Shown here piece by piece: positions 1 to 8,453 of a stretch of DNA of 26,320 bases (position 1 is the first letter of the stretch; each line of letters starts with the position of its first letter). This DNA is from JBAVQS01 sp049694275. Its GTDB lineage: Bacteria; Chloroflexota; Anaerolineae; UBA4142; SHND01. The stretch lies in NCBI GenBank assembly GCA_049694275.1, contig JBAVQS010000347.1, forward strand, positions 1 through 26,320, read 5' to 3'. The position numbers and the translations under genes are program-made. The notes beneath the pieces were generated by a model. That model worked only from the letters and a program-made list of their open reading frames with translations. It had not been told where the DNA came from and did no database searches.

Positions 1-38
1 TCCATACAAAGGAAAGCTAGAACAAACGCGGGTGAGCC

Positions 39-827
39 GTGGACCACGCTAACCAATTTTCCCTCCTCCGCACCATCCTCAAGGCCCTCGGCCTCTCTGC
101 CGAAGCGATCGACGATATTGTCGAGCGCATCGACGATTGGCTCTCGGACAAGCCGGCCGCGCAGCTCGAGTTCCCCTACCGCGTCCGCGACGATTTTCTC
201 TCCCTGGCCGAGCAGAGCTTTTACATGGTCCTCAAAGCGGCCGTCGCCGATTGGGCCATCGTCTGCCCCAAGGTCGCACTCGGCGACCTCTTTTTCGCCA
301 AATCGGGCGATGCCAGCAAATACCGCACCTATACCAACAAGATCGACCGCAAGCACATCGATTTTCTCCTATGTGACCCCAAAACCGTTCGCCCCCTCCT
401 TGGGATCGAGCTCGACGACAAGAGTCACAACCGCGCGGACCGCAAGGAACGCGACGAGTTCGTCGGCCAGGTGTTTGCGGCTGCCCAACTCCGCCTGGTG
501 CACATTCCCGTTCGCCAGTCCTATTCCGTCGCCGAGCTCAATGCCCTGCTCCGCGCAACCACTGTCTCCAAATCCGCAGCAGCCCCAGTCCCGCCGCCTG
601 CGCCCATCAGCCAACCCGCCCCCGCGCCTCAACTCGCCGCGCCCATCTCACAAGTCCCTGCACCGATAAGCTCACCTACATCCCCGCCCTGTCCCAAATG
701 CGGCAGTGCGATGATACTCCGCACGGCAAAACGCGGCGACAACCAGGGCAACCAGTTCTGGGGCTGTTCCAATTATCCACGATGTCATGGCGTCGTGAAA
801 TACGAACCAGCAGCCACCCAACCGTAA
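39..827 (+). CDS. DUF2726 nuclease-like protein with topoisomerase-type zinc finger
   Basis: Predicted soluble DNA-associated protein of 262 residues starting at GTG; a GGTGAG stretch lies a few bases upstream. Residues about 40-175 look like a DUF2726 domain, a relative of the PD-(D/E)XK/VSR nuclease fold. The run IDFLLCDPKT...GIELDDKSH, with acidic residues just before a lysine, would be the active-site core. A proline/alanine-rich linker (about 178-217) follows, then a four-cysteine finger (CPKCGSAMILRT...FWGCSNYPRC) of the kind found at the C-terminus of bacterial topoisomerase I. The fold and finger are read from motifs; nuclease activity is inferred. The next gene is 191 bases away with its own likely promoter, so co-transcription is uncertain. 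DNA repair or defence roles are possible, but nothing in the window decides between them. Confidence 0.85.
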   Translation: MDHANQFSLLRTILKALGLSAEAIDDIVERIDDWLSDKPAAQLEFPYRVRDDFLSLAEQSFYMVLKAAVADWAIVCPKVALGDLFFAKSGDASKYRTYTNKIDRKHIDFLLCDPKTVRPLLGIELDDKSHNRADRKERDEFVGQVFAAAQLRLVHIPVRQSYSVAELNALLRATTVSKSAAAPVPPPAPISQPAPAPQLAAPISQVPAPISSPTSPPCPKCGSAMILRTAKRGDNQGNQFWGCSNYPRCHGVVKYEPAATQP

Positions 828-970
828 TTACTGGAAATCATCATGCCCGCCGCCAAGAAAAACACCCATCGCCCCGCAATTCGTATCGCCACCTTTTCGA
901 TTCACTTTCTCCCCGCCCCAGCTCCCTACTCAATCTCAACCGCAAAATAACCGATTCGGAACCTGAACGT

Positions 971-978
971 GTTATAAA
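971..978 (+). promoter_or_regulatory. Possible extended -10 promoter for the SPFH gene cluster
   Basis: A TGT-TATAAA element lies about 40 bases before the ATG of the first SPFH gene. No convincing -35 hexamer is seen at the usual spacing. The remaining 828-1018 gap shows no gene or strong structure. Confidence 0.3.
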
Positions 979-1018
979 TCGCGTAGGTTGATAGCCCTTT
1001 CGAAAGACAGGTGACCCA

Positions 1019-2959
1019 ATGACGCGTCGCGAAAAACTCATCTTTTGGGGTGTGGCACTCTTCCTCCTTATTGCGTTTTTCCCCGTCTTGCCCATCTTGC
1101 TCTGGCTCGTGGGTTGGTACCTTCGCAAAATCCCTGAGAAGCGTCTGCCTTTTGCCGCCTACTTTAATACACAACAGCGTACCTTTTACAATTGGGTGGG
1201 CGATTTTATCAAAACCTGGTATCAATTGCCCCTGTTCCTTCTTTTTAGCGCGATCGCTATCGTCCTGGTAGGCTGGGTGATGATGTCTTTCAAGATCATC
1301 CCCTCAGAGGTGTTTGGCTTTGCCATTCCCAGCCCTTATGGCGCTACTATTCACATAACGGATTCAGCCAATGTGGACGCCGCTGAGTACACAACCGGCA
1401 GAAGCGACGAACCATACTGCTTCAAAAACCTCGCACCGGGTACCTATGTTGTCGCCGAGACTCTTCCTCCTGGCTTTCAAGCATCAACGCCGACCGTTGT
1501 GACAACCACCATCGGAATCGGCGGCGCCGCCCAGATTGCCTTTGGCGCGTTCCGTCCTCAGCCTGAGCTCAATACGACCCGGATCATGCCACAACCCGTC
1601 GCGCTCCGGCCCATGGCAACCGGGCCTGGACTACCACCGCAGATCTGTGTGCTCGCGTGGAATGATGCCAACGTAAACCTTGTCCGTGACCCCGGCGAGA
1701 CTCTCCTGCCGGAATGGACGCCTCCCGACTGGGTCACACCACTAACCCTTCTCGTAGCAACGGCTTTGATCTTTGTCTTGGCCAACGTGAATGGCTTCAC
1801 AATGGCCAAAATGTTGCATTGGGATGCCCTCTTCTGGCAGGCAGAACCGGCAGCAAAGACGCTCGTCGGCGAAACAGTCTACGAGCAAATGGATACGGAA
1901 GCGCGCAACAAGCTCAAGCGGCATATCATTGATACGATGATTGGGATCAACAAGATGCGCGTCATTGTGTCTGGAGGACAGATCACAACCGCCGTCGCGC
2001 CCGCAGGTGATCTATCCCGTTTTGGCGGTCCAGGCGTCCTGATGGTGCAGGAGGGTCACGCCGTTATCCTCGAAAGGACCGGCAAGGTCACGCGGGTTGT
2101 CGGCAGCGGCGTCACCTACCTCGATCCCTTCGAGCGTGTGAGCATGTCCGTATATTTACCCACACGCGCTCTGGAAGTCCATATCGTCGATGCCATTACC
2201 TGCGACCGCATGGTCCTCAAGGATTTCGAGTTATTGATTTTCCACCGGGTTGATCGAGGAGATCAAAGCCAGGCAAGCGGCCAATATCGATACGACCCCA
2301 AGATTATTCTCGGCAAAATATGGAGCCCCAAGGGCCACGATTGGGAAAGGACGGTTCAATCCATTGCAAAGAATGCGGCACGCGACGTCATCGCCGAATA
2401 CAACTTTGCCGATATCGTATCGATTGCCGGCACAGCGCGTCTCAACCTGCGTCAAGAGTTTGCGTCCCGCATCAATGCGACCACCAAGGATTTCCTGGGG
2501 ATCGAAGTCGTCGGCGCCACTATCGGCGCAATCGAGTGCTCGGACGAGGCCAAACGCGCCATGGAGCAAAAAGGCCTGAGTGAAGTAGAGCGCCAAACCC
2601 TGGTGTTAAGGGCAGAAGGAGAAAAAGAGGCAATGGCGCGTAAAGGCGAAGGACAGGCGCTGGCAATCCGTCGTCTTGAGGCAGAAAAATCCACCATTCG
2701 TAAAGAATTGATCCAGCAGTTAATGGAGCCCCTGCGCCAGATGACGGGACAGCCTCTAACGGACAAAGAAGTGGTGAAAGAGTATATCGAGGTTGTCGAG
2801 CGGCTATTGGAACGCCTGGAGACCACCATGGTCCGCGATGATCTGGATATGATCCGCTACGTCGAAGCGCTCCAAACCATCACCGCGGCGACCGGACCCA
2901 AAACCTTTATCGTCGGCGACACCAAAGGGATGTCTACGCTGGATCTCAGTTCCAGATAG
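1019..2959 (+). CDS. SPFH/band-7 membrane protein with embedded SpaA/SdrD-like beta domains
   Basis: 646-residue membrane protein; ATG preceded by AGGTGA. Hydrophobic segments lie near residues 8-35, 72-95 and 238-262. Between the second and third is a beta-rich region (about 95-180) with YCFKNLAPGTYVVAETLPPGF, typical of prealbumin/SpaA-like adhesin repeats. It is followed by CVLAWNDANVNLVRDPGETLL, which resembles an SdrD-B calcium-binding signature. An SPFH domain starts near 340 (VLMVQEGHAVILERTGKVTRVVGSGVTYL) and runs to about 520. An alanine/glutamate-rich coiled stretch (RAEGEKEAMARKGEGQALAIRRLEAEK) follows, as in flotillin and stomatin proteins. SPFH proteins oligomerise and organise membrane microdomains; a surface-type beta domain between their membrane segments is unusual. 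It is 30 bases upstream of a second SPFH-like gene, so the two probably form one complex. The role is inferred. Confidence 0.8.
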   Translation: MTRREKLIFWGVALFLLIAFFPVLPILLWLVGWYLRKIPEKRLPFAAYFNTQQRTFYNWVGDFIKTWYQLPLFLLFSAIAIVLVGWVMMSFKIIPSEVFGFAIPSPYGATIHITDSANVDAAEYTTGRSDEPYCFKNLAPGTYVVAETLPPGFQASTPTVVTTTIGIGGAAQIAFGAFRPQPELNTTRIMPQPVALRPMATGPGLPPQICVLAWNDANVNLVRDPGETLLPEWTPPDWVTPLTLLVATALIFVLANVNGFTMAKMLHWDALFWQAEPAAKTLVGETVYEQMDTEARNKLKRHIIDTMIGINKMRVIVSGGQITTAVAPAGDLSRFGGPGVLMVQEGHAVILERTGKVTRVVGSGVTYLDPFERVSMSVYLPTRALEVHIVDAITCDRMVLKDFELLIFHRVDRGDQSQASGQYRYDPKIILGKIWSPKGHDWERTVQSIAKNAARDVIAEYNFADIVSIAGTARLNLRQEFASRINATTKDFLGIEVVGATIGAIECSDEAKRAMEQKGLSEVERQTLVLRAEGEKEAMARKGEGQALAIRRLEAEKSTIRKELIQQLMEPLRQMTGQPLTDKEVVKEYIEVVERLLERLETTMVRDDLDMIRYVEALQTITAATGPKTFIVGDTKGMSTLDLSSR

Positions 2960-2989
2960 ATCCAAAATCGCTTGGCTTGAGGACGTGTC

Positions 2990-4447
2990 ATGGATACGAC
3001 ACCTACCCACATCGAATATGCGCTCGAACCGCTGAATTTTCTGAACGATGCCCTCCCAACCGGCGGGGATACGTACCAGGAAGCCATTCGATCGTGCCGC
3101 GAGCAAAAACTCAAGGAAAGCCTCCAATACTGCTCCCAGCTTGACCAATTGGGTTTGGAATTGGGCAATTCCTATATTCAGGGTCTTGCTCAGATCTGTA
3201 GCGGGTCCGTCCGGTTTGCGCTGGACGCCAGGCATGGCGGCTGGGAACATGCCATCGAAGCCCTCCAGCAAAGCCAGCAGAAATTTCATACCCAGGCAGA
3301 CAAACCATGCGAACATAACGAAGGGGTTGCCTGGCTGGCTCTCGGCCGCGTCTATGAAAAGCAATGTATTGAGCTTGGGATGAATCGATGGGAAAAGGCA
3401 ATCGAGGCTTTTGAGCATGCACGTTCCGCATTTTTGGGAAAGAATATGGCGCTTTATGCGTCTGCAGATCGCGCCATGCACCATGTTGCGGAGGCCCAGG
3501 CGTCGACACACCATCAACAACAGGTCCCTGACCCGCAACCGGCTTCGCCATCCCCTGCCCCTCAGCCGGCATCCCAGCAGAAGGACCACAAAGCGAAATC
3601 TCGTTTCTGGTTCATTAAAGCTCCTTTCCGCGGCATGTCGAGAATGGTCCGGAGAATGCCGCGCGTCCTTAGCTATATCAAACACGCGCGTCGCCTCTCC
3701 ACCCTCACTCGAAATTTCCATCGCCTATGGGACGCACTCTCCTTCAAGCGAATCTTTATTATTGAAGCAGCCTTTCTCGTTATCTTGGTAATCCTGCTGT
3801 TTTTATTCCGCGAATACCCTTCTTGGGATTTCGGCTTTGCCCTCGGAATTGCAGGCTGTTTGCTTGTAACAGGTATCGATTTTCTGTTGATTGAACAAGC
3901 TGGGCGTCTCTTGTTTTTCAATTCGAACAAGGCCGCCGCTGTGGTCGTATACCGTGGACGCGTCTGGGCTGAAACCAAACCCGGGCTGCATTTACTCCAT
4001 CCCAACGCCGAACACCTTGAAGCTTTCATTACACTCAACCCCAGGGAATCGATACGACTATTGCAGGACTTGGCTCAGGGAGGCCTCTCTTTCAAGGCAA
4101 GCCTGAAAACGAACTATGCAATCGTAGATGCGGCCAGAGTCTGGACCGAAATCTCGACGAGTATCGAGCATCCCAAATTGCTCGGGATCAACAAGCCGGT
4201 ACCAGCCAAAATGACGTTGGAACCAGTCGCGCAGTATGCCGAAAAGCGAATTGAAAGGATCGTGTGCGATGCGCTGGCCGAACTGGCAGCGGATGCTTCT
4301 CAACGCCACACTCTTGGCGAAACGGCCGACCTGAACCGGCATATCGGGAAATTACTGCGCGAACAATCCGACACAACAGGAATCCGTTTCTACCATTTGA
4401 GCATAGAGATTTTACAGCCCTATACCCCATTGTCCCCTCTCCAATAA
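2990..4447 (+). CDS. TPR-like, two-TM, SPFH-like membrane protein
   Basis: 485 residues; ATG with GAGGA seven bases upstream, 30 bases after the preceding SPFH gene. The N-terminal 165 residues are helical with TPR-like periodicity (for example HAIEALQQSQQKF, WLALGRVYEKQ, KAIEAFEHARSAF). A proline/glutamine-rich linker (about 180-198) and a basic region follow, then two hydrophobic segments (about 255-273 and 279-300). The C-terminal part (about 312-480) has the outline of an SPFH domain: AVVVYRGRVWAETKPGLHLLHP matches the strand pattern of band-7 N-terminal edges, followed by a helical region. No catalytic motif is present. Together with its upstream neighbour it may form a hetero-oligomeric membrane scaffold, with the TPR region recruiting partners. 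The SPFH call rests on pattern only. Confidence 0.65.
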   Translation: MDTTPTHIEYALEPLNFLNDALPTGGDTYQEAIRSCREQKLKESLQYCSQLDQLGLELGNSYIQGLAQICSGSVRFALDARHGGWEHAIEALQQSQQKFHTQADKPCEHNEGVAWLALGRVYEKQCIELGMNRWEKAIEAFEHARSAFLGKNMALYASADRAMHHVAEAQASTHHQQQVPDPQPASPSPAPQPASQQKDHKAKSRFWFIKAPFRGMSRMVRRMPRVLSYIKHARRLSTLTRNFHRLWDALSFKRIFIIEAAFLVILVILLFLFREYPSWDFGFALGIAGCLLVTGIDFLLIEQAGRLLFFNSNKAAAVVVYRGRVWAETKPGLHLLHPNAEHLEAFITLNPRESIRLLQDLAQGGLSFKASLKTNYAIVDAARVWTEISTSIEHPKLLGINKPVPAKMTLEPVAQYAEKRIERIVCDALAELAADASQRHTLGETADLNRHIGKLLREQSDTTGIRFYHLSIEILQPYTPLSPLQ

Positions 4448-4492
4448 CTCTGCACGTAATAATAGCCTGTCATTCAGCAGGAGGAGTCCAGA

Positions 4493-5215
4493 ATGGAGCC
4501 GCATCCCCTCACCCCACCCGGCAAGTACCCGACCGTAATCGACAACGTTCAGGAAGTCGCCCTGTTCGGGACAGCCGACCTCGCCTTCTGGCTGGAGTAT
4601 CTGAAACCGGAAGGGCTCTGGCCCTATAATGACAACGGCCACGCCGAGGTCCTCATCAGCGCCACCGATCTGAAATGGATGGGGAAAAGATTCAACGAGT
4701 TCACCTTTTCCCTCTCGGTCTGCCGGAATCCGGACGACGGCGAGCGACACGGCCTCTATCTCGTCCACGCCTATAACTCTTCGAGCCTGCTCGCTTTCAT
4801 GGAACGCGCCTTTTTCCAGACGCCCTACTACCCGGCACGTATTCAAATGCAGGCTAAACTACCCGCTTCGGCCGCGCTGGGCGAGCGGGACAACCTCACG
4901 CTGAGCATGAAAATGTCCGGCCAGGGATCCTGTCTCTCGCGCAGAGAGGACGTGTGGGAAGGGCCGCTTTATCTGCCGCGGTACATGACCAAAATGCGCG
5001 GCCCCGGGAATTTCTTTTTTGCCCGGCTCAGCGGCTATATCGAGACCTATCCATTTTCACCCTTGGATTCCTTCGAGCTCAAGCCATCGCGGGATGACCG
5101 GGTTCTCCAGTCCCTCGTCGAATCTCACTTTACCGGCCAAGAGTGGCGCATTCGCGCGAACGCCACCCACGCAAAATCGAAAACCTACCCGCGCAATGGA
5201 GTTTTGCCAGGATGA
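4493..5215 (+). CDS. Acetoacetate-decarboxylase-like (DUF2071-type) protein
   Basis: 240-residue soluble protein; ATG preceded by a good GGAGGAG. It lies 45 bases after the TPR-SPFH gene, and its TGA overlaps the ATG of the next gene. The middle segment YLVHAYNSSSLLAFMERAFFQTPYYPARIQ and the later WEGPLYLPRYM...FFFARLSGYIETYPF resemble the beta-barrel acetoacetate-decarboxylase/DUF2071 superfamily, where a large hydrophobic cavity holds small carbonyl or lipid-like ligands. I do not see a secure catalytic lysine, so it may bind a ligand rather than decarboxylate. Its place in a cluster with membrane scaffolds suggests a lipid-related or sensory role, but this is inference. The family assignment is moderate to low. 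Confidence 0.6.
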   Translation: MEPHPLTPPGKYPTVIDNVQEVALFGTADLAFWLEYLKPEGLWPYNDNGHAEVLISATDLKWMGKRFNEFTFSLSVCRNPDDGERHGLYLVHAYNSSSLLAFMERAFFQTPYYPARIQMQAKLPASAALGERDNLTLSMKMSGQGSCLSRREDVWEGPLYLPRYMTKMRGPGNFFFARLSGYIETYPFSPLDSFELKPSRDDRVLQSLVESHFTGQEWRIRANATHAKSKTYPRNGVLPG

Positions 5216-5763
5216 ATTGCTCCATCTGTCATATCCAGCTTCAGCGCATTGATCTTCTCCAATCCGCGCTCCCGGCTTATCGCTGCCCCCAGTGCGAAGG
5301 CGTTTGGATTTCGGCCAACGAGTATTTGCGTTGGCGCCAGGCGCAGGGGCCCACCCTCCCCGAACGAGTCGCCGACATTTCCAACATCCCCAAGATCGAC
5401 GTCCCCCAGGTTAAACTCTGCCCGGCCGACGGCCATTTCCTCCGGCGTTACCACGTCATCGCCAACGAGGAATTCTACCTCGACCGGTGCACCTACTGTA
5501 ACGGCGTCTGGTTCGATAAAGGGGAATGGGATGTGCTGGTCGCGCGGAACCTCCACGACAAGCTGAACCAGTTCTTTACCCAGCCCTATCAATCGCACCT
5601 TCAGGAACAGGAAGCCTACACGGCGCTTGACCGGTTCTATCTGGGCAAGTTCGGCGAAGAGGACTATGGCCGTATCCGCGAAATCCGCGATTGGCTCACG
5701 AACCACCCAAAACGGGCGATGCTGCTGGCGTATCTGCAAGCGGAAAATCCGTACAAGATGTAA
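5212..5763 (+). CDS. Double TFIIB-type zinc-ribbon protein
   Basis: 183 residues from the ATG at 5212, which overlaps the upstream TGA in an ATGA arrangement; a GGAG about ten bases upstream sits inside the previous gene. A longer in-frame version from 5143 is possible but would overlap more. Two zinc ribbons are visible: CSICHIQLQ...YRCPQCEGVWI near the start, and CPADGHFLRR...DRCTYCNGVWFDKGEW about 70-105. The GVWxxxxE context is the hallmark of zf-TFIIB (COG3809-like) proteins, whose function is largely unknown. The C-terminal half is helical and charged. The translational coupling implies that it works with the acetoacetate-decarboxylase-like protein or the SPFH pair. Confidence 0.8.
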   Translation: MNCSICHIQLQRIDLLQSALPAYRCPQCEGVWISANEYLRWRQAQGPTLPERVADISNIPKIDVPQVKLCPADGHFLRRYHVIANEEFYLDRCTYCNGVWFDKGEWDVLVARNLHDKLNQFFTQPYQSHLQEQEAYTALDRFYLGKFGEEDYGRIREIRDWLTNHPKRAMLLAYLQAENPYKM

Positions 5764-5848
5764 TCACCGGCCTCTCGCCGCGTCGACGTGATCGACCACC
5801 TATATGTCACGCTGTCTTTACGCGCGCAAAAGATGCAGCGCTCAGTCT

Positions 5849-7504
5849 TTAGCGTGTCATCCACGGCAAAAAAATCTGGGGTCCGCCGCCCAGCGCCCAT
5901 ACATATCCATCATAACTCCCGACGACCACCTCCAGGCGGCCATCGCCCGCGATGTCGCCGATCGACGGCGAGTTCTGTGTCCGCCCGCCGAGCTGCCAAG
6001 TCCATTTTTCATTCCCCGTGACACCATCATAAAAGTGGAGCTTACCCCAGCACCCCGCCGGCAGCACTACATCGCGGTGATCGTCCGGGCCCAAAAGGCC
6101 GACCGCCGGCGACCCGCGCACGTTCCCTTCATTGTTAAAGTCGTGATGCCACTCGACCGCGCCGGTCCTGGTGAGCGCCACAATGCCGCCGACCACGCTT
6201 CCATCAAAACACTGACTCGGCGCTCCCGAAGGTCCCGGCTGATCGTTTCCTGTCCCATAACCCGCGACGATCAAAGGGTCCAGCCCTGCGCGCGGGAGGA
6301 GCGAAGGGGAGGACTTCCACACATCATAGTCGTTCCGTATCCAGCGCGGCGTAAAGCTTACATTTCCGGTAGAGAGATCGGCGCGCAGGCCAATCGCCGA
6401 GATACGAGCTTCACTCACCCGCTCGTCGGTGGCGAGCCAGCCAAAGACCGCCGTCGGCCCCTCACCCCAATCATAGACGAGGGGCGAACTCCGAATCACC
6501 GGCGTTTCGGTGATGGGAATTGTCGCATCGAGGGTGCGCAGCACGAGCGTACGCGTGAGGACCGTCGTCGAATCCGTAATGCTGCGCCAGGCGACAATCA
6601 TTTCTCCGCCCCAGCTCCCCGCAATAATCTGTTTCTGGGTGGGGTTGTTCGGGTCGAGCGCCGCAATTGCCGGGACGGCGGAATCCATTTTGTAGGGATA
6701 CTCGAACCCCCAATCGCGTGTAATCGTACCGGTGCCGGTGATCGGCAGGACGTGCAGCGACCCGCCATCGCCCAGGCAGTTGCCATTTGAATCGAGCGGA
6801 CAGCTCGTCGTAATCACAACTTTTAATCCCGTGCCGTCCAGGTCTGCAATCGTCGGACCCGACTCGATATAATGGTGCGAGTCATAATCCCACAGCGGCA
6901 AGCCGTCGCACCCGCGCAGCGCGCGGATGTGCCCATCCTTGGTTGCAAAGATCACATCGGGCAGGCCATCCCCATTAGCATCCGCGACCGCCGGGCTGTA
7001 AGTATCCAGCCCTGGAAAGAGGGAACCGGTGACCGTGTAGAACCACATCGCACGGACGGGCGGGTTCTGCCCGATCTGGTCTTTTAGCACGACCACGCGA
7101 TCGGGGATCGGTACGCCGTCGACCTTGAGCGTGTTCGGCGCTATCGGGTCGGGAGTCGTGGCAATCACTTCCAACTGACCATCTCCGTCGACATCCGCCA
7201 GGGGAAAGGTAGTGGTCCAACGAAAATTCGTGATGATGTTGGTGGCATCTACGTCAAACATCTTGTACTTCCAGCGGAGGTTGGGGCCGGATGGGCTGAA
7301 ATTGCCAACGCCATCGGCCAGGCCCGTATGAGCAGCATCATGCTTAAACATGGGCCATGCAGCAGGTGAAGGGCGAGTTGGAGGAGGACAGGCGGTGGTA
7401 GGTATACCGGGCGCAGCGCGGGCATACAGGGGGATAACGAACGAGGCGAGGGTTCCCCAGAGACCAGCGAAAACGACAAGCAACATGACGAGCCGTCGAA
7501 ACAC
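5849..7504 (-). CDS. Exported FG-GAP/PQQ-like beta-propeller protein
   Basis: 551 residues from a GTG at 7504, chosen because AGGAGGG lies just upstream; an ATG 15 codons earlier lacks such support. A signal peptide (VFRRLVMLLVVFAGLWG..., cleavage probably near ARAAP) indicates export. The mature protein opens with WPMFKHDAAHTG (about residue 50), the usual entry of PQQ-like propellers. It then has FG-GAP/VCBS calcium-type repeats such as ADVDGDGQLEVIA, ADANGDGLPDVIFAT and GDIAGDGRLEVVVGSYDGYVWAL. The last residues, PQIFLPWMTR, resemble the YLPLVxR-like tails seen on many exported Chloroflexota proteins and may be a sorting or anchoring signal. No enzyme active site is evident; binding of carbohydrate or surface ligands is possible. 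It is convergent with the zinc-ribbon gene and divergent from the glycosylase-like gene. Confidence 0.85.
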   Translation of the reverse strand: MFRRLVMLLVVFAGLWGTLASFVIPLYARAAPGIPTTACPPPTRPSPAAWPMFKHDAAHTGLADGVGNFSPSGPNLRWKYKMFDVDATNIITNFRWTTTFPLADVDGDGQLEVIATTPDPIAPNTLKVDGVPIPDRVVVLKDQIGQNPPVRAMWFYTVTGSLFPGLDTYSPAVADANGDGLPDVIFATKDGHIRALRGCDGLPLWDYDSHHYIESGPTIADLDGTGLKVVITTSCPLDSNGNCLGDGGSLHVLPITGTGTITRDWGFEYPYKMDSAVPAIAALDPNNPTQKQIIAGSWGGEMIVAWRSITDSTTVLTRTLVLRTLDATIPITETPVIRSSPLVYDWGEGPTAVFGWLATDERVSEARISAIGLRADLSTGNVSFTPRWIRNDYDVWKSSPSLLPRAGLDPLIVAGYGTGNDQPGPSGAPSQCFDGSVVGGIVALTRTGAVEWHHDFNNEGNVRGSPAVGLLGPDDHRDVVLPAGCWGKLHFYDGVTGNEKWTWQLGGRTQNSPSIGDIAGDGRLEVVVGSYDGYVWALGGGPQIFLPWMTR

Positions 7505-7731
7505 AGTCCCTCCTGTATGGTACGACCAGTTTAAAGAACACAATAGCATTGTTTACCGCGAGGGTCAACGAATCCCCATTAAAGTTTTGTTAGAGTTCTC
7601 GATGGAGGAACCGGACCCGCGGTTGCATAATCAGTAAGCAATTTTGACCGGAATTGCCACGAAAATCGTACCTCCCGGCTCTATCCTGTAAACGTGCCGA
7701 TGGGCTGTTTCGTCTTGTCACAGGAGGAACC

Positions 7732-8343
7732 ATGCGTCCCAATTTGAAAATCACTTGCGATGCGCTCCCATGCACCGATGTCCGGCATGATGGCTTGATA
7801 ATTCCGAACATCAACATCCGGCCGGCCGATGTCTCGATTATCCTCATCTCCGAAGCCGCGCCCGCCGACGCCGCCGACTATTACTATGCCGGCGGTCACG
7901 CGCTCTTTGAACAGACCACTGTTCAGGCATTCAACGATGCAGGCATCCCCGTCACCTCCATCAAAGACCTTCTCAAGCACGGCGCCTATCTCACCACCGC
8001 AGTCAAGTGCGGCAAGACCGGTTACGGCATCGCCGCGCCGACGATCAAAAACTGCTCGCGCCTGCTTGAAAAGGAGCTCGCGCTCTTTCCCAATGTCAAG
8101 GCTTATCTCCTCATGGGTGACGTCGCGATCAAGGCGGTGAACGAAATTGCCCGTCGCAGTGGGCAGCCGCGCGTCATCCCCGCCGGATCGACCTACAAGC
8201 TCCGCGGCCCCGAATATTTCTTTCAGGGCCGGCGCGCCTTTCCGTCCTACCTTCAGGCCGGGCCAAGCTTTTTCATCGAAAAGAGCAAGCGCAAAATGAT
8301 CGCCGAGGATATCGCCGCCGCCTTCCAACTCTTGTCAGCCTAG
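7732..8343 (+). CDS. Uracil-DNA-glycosylase superfamily-like protein
   Basis: 203 residues from the ATG at 7732, chosen because AGGAGGAAC is directly upstream; an in-frame start at 7654 is less likely. The layout is that of the uracil-DNA-glycosylase fold. ILISEAAP (residues 37-44) matches the GEAP water-activating loop. KNCSRLLEKELALFPNVKAYLLMGDVAIKAV matches the central helix-strand-helix, and FPSYLQAG sits where active family members have an H-P-S motif. The histidine is not conserved and the first loop reads SEAAP, so activity may be altered. I do not see the spaced cysteines that would hold an iron-sulfur cluster. It is 116 bases upstream of eutB. DNA repair is the family role; a link to ethanolamine use is not implied. 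Confidence 0.7.
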   Translation: MRPNLKITCDALPCTDVRHDGLIIPNINIRPADVSIILISEAAPADAADYYYAGGHALFEQTTVQAFNDAGIPVTSIKDLLKHGAYLTTAVKCGKTGYGIAAPTIKNCSRLLEKELALFPNVKAYLLMGDVAIKAVNEIARRSGQPRVIPAGSTYKLRGPEYFFQGRRAFPSYLQAGPSFFIEKSKRKMIAEDIAAAFQLLSA

Positions 8344-8347
8344 CTCT

Positions 8348-8452
8348 GTGCTCGGCGTCTACTGGTTTGCCAGCGAACGCGTCCGGTTCAAGGGTCCGCG
8401 CACCATGACCGAAGCCGAGCTGGCTCGGATTGAAAAGGAATTTGCTGTATAA
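8348..8452 (+). CDS. Possible 34-residue small protein between glycosylase and eutB
   Basis: A GTG-started frame encodes a 34-residue peptide with a helical, charged end (MTEAELARIEKEFAV); its TAA overlaps the likely eutB -10 box. There is no clear ribosome-binding site. It could be a real small protein, a remnant, or chance. The composition looks more coding-like than random sequence, which is the only reason it is listed. Confidence 0.25.
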   Translation: MLGVYWFASERVRFKGPRTMTEAELARIEKEFAV

Positions 8453-8453
8453 T
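8448..8453 (+). promoter_or_regulatory. Candidate -10 box (TATAAT) of the eut operon
   Basis: A perfect TATAAT begins 12 bases before the eutB ATG, so transcription would start at or within a base or two of that ATG and give a leaderless message. No good -35 is seen. No cobalamin riboswitch or EutV-type dual hairpin could be recognised in the 116-base gap. Confidence 0.45.

Noticed and set aside
2804..3721. 305-codon minus-strand frame across the two SPFH genes
   Set aside because: It spans the junction of two well-supported plus-strand genes and has no domain signal.
5804..6790. Long plus-strand frame opposite the propeller gene
   Set aside because: It is antisense to a gene with signal peptide and clear repeats; its translation is arginine-rich and low in recognisable motifs.
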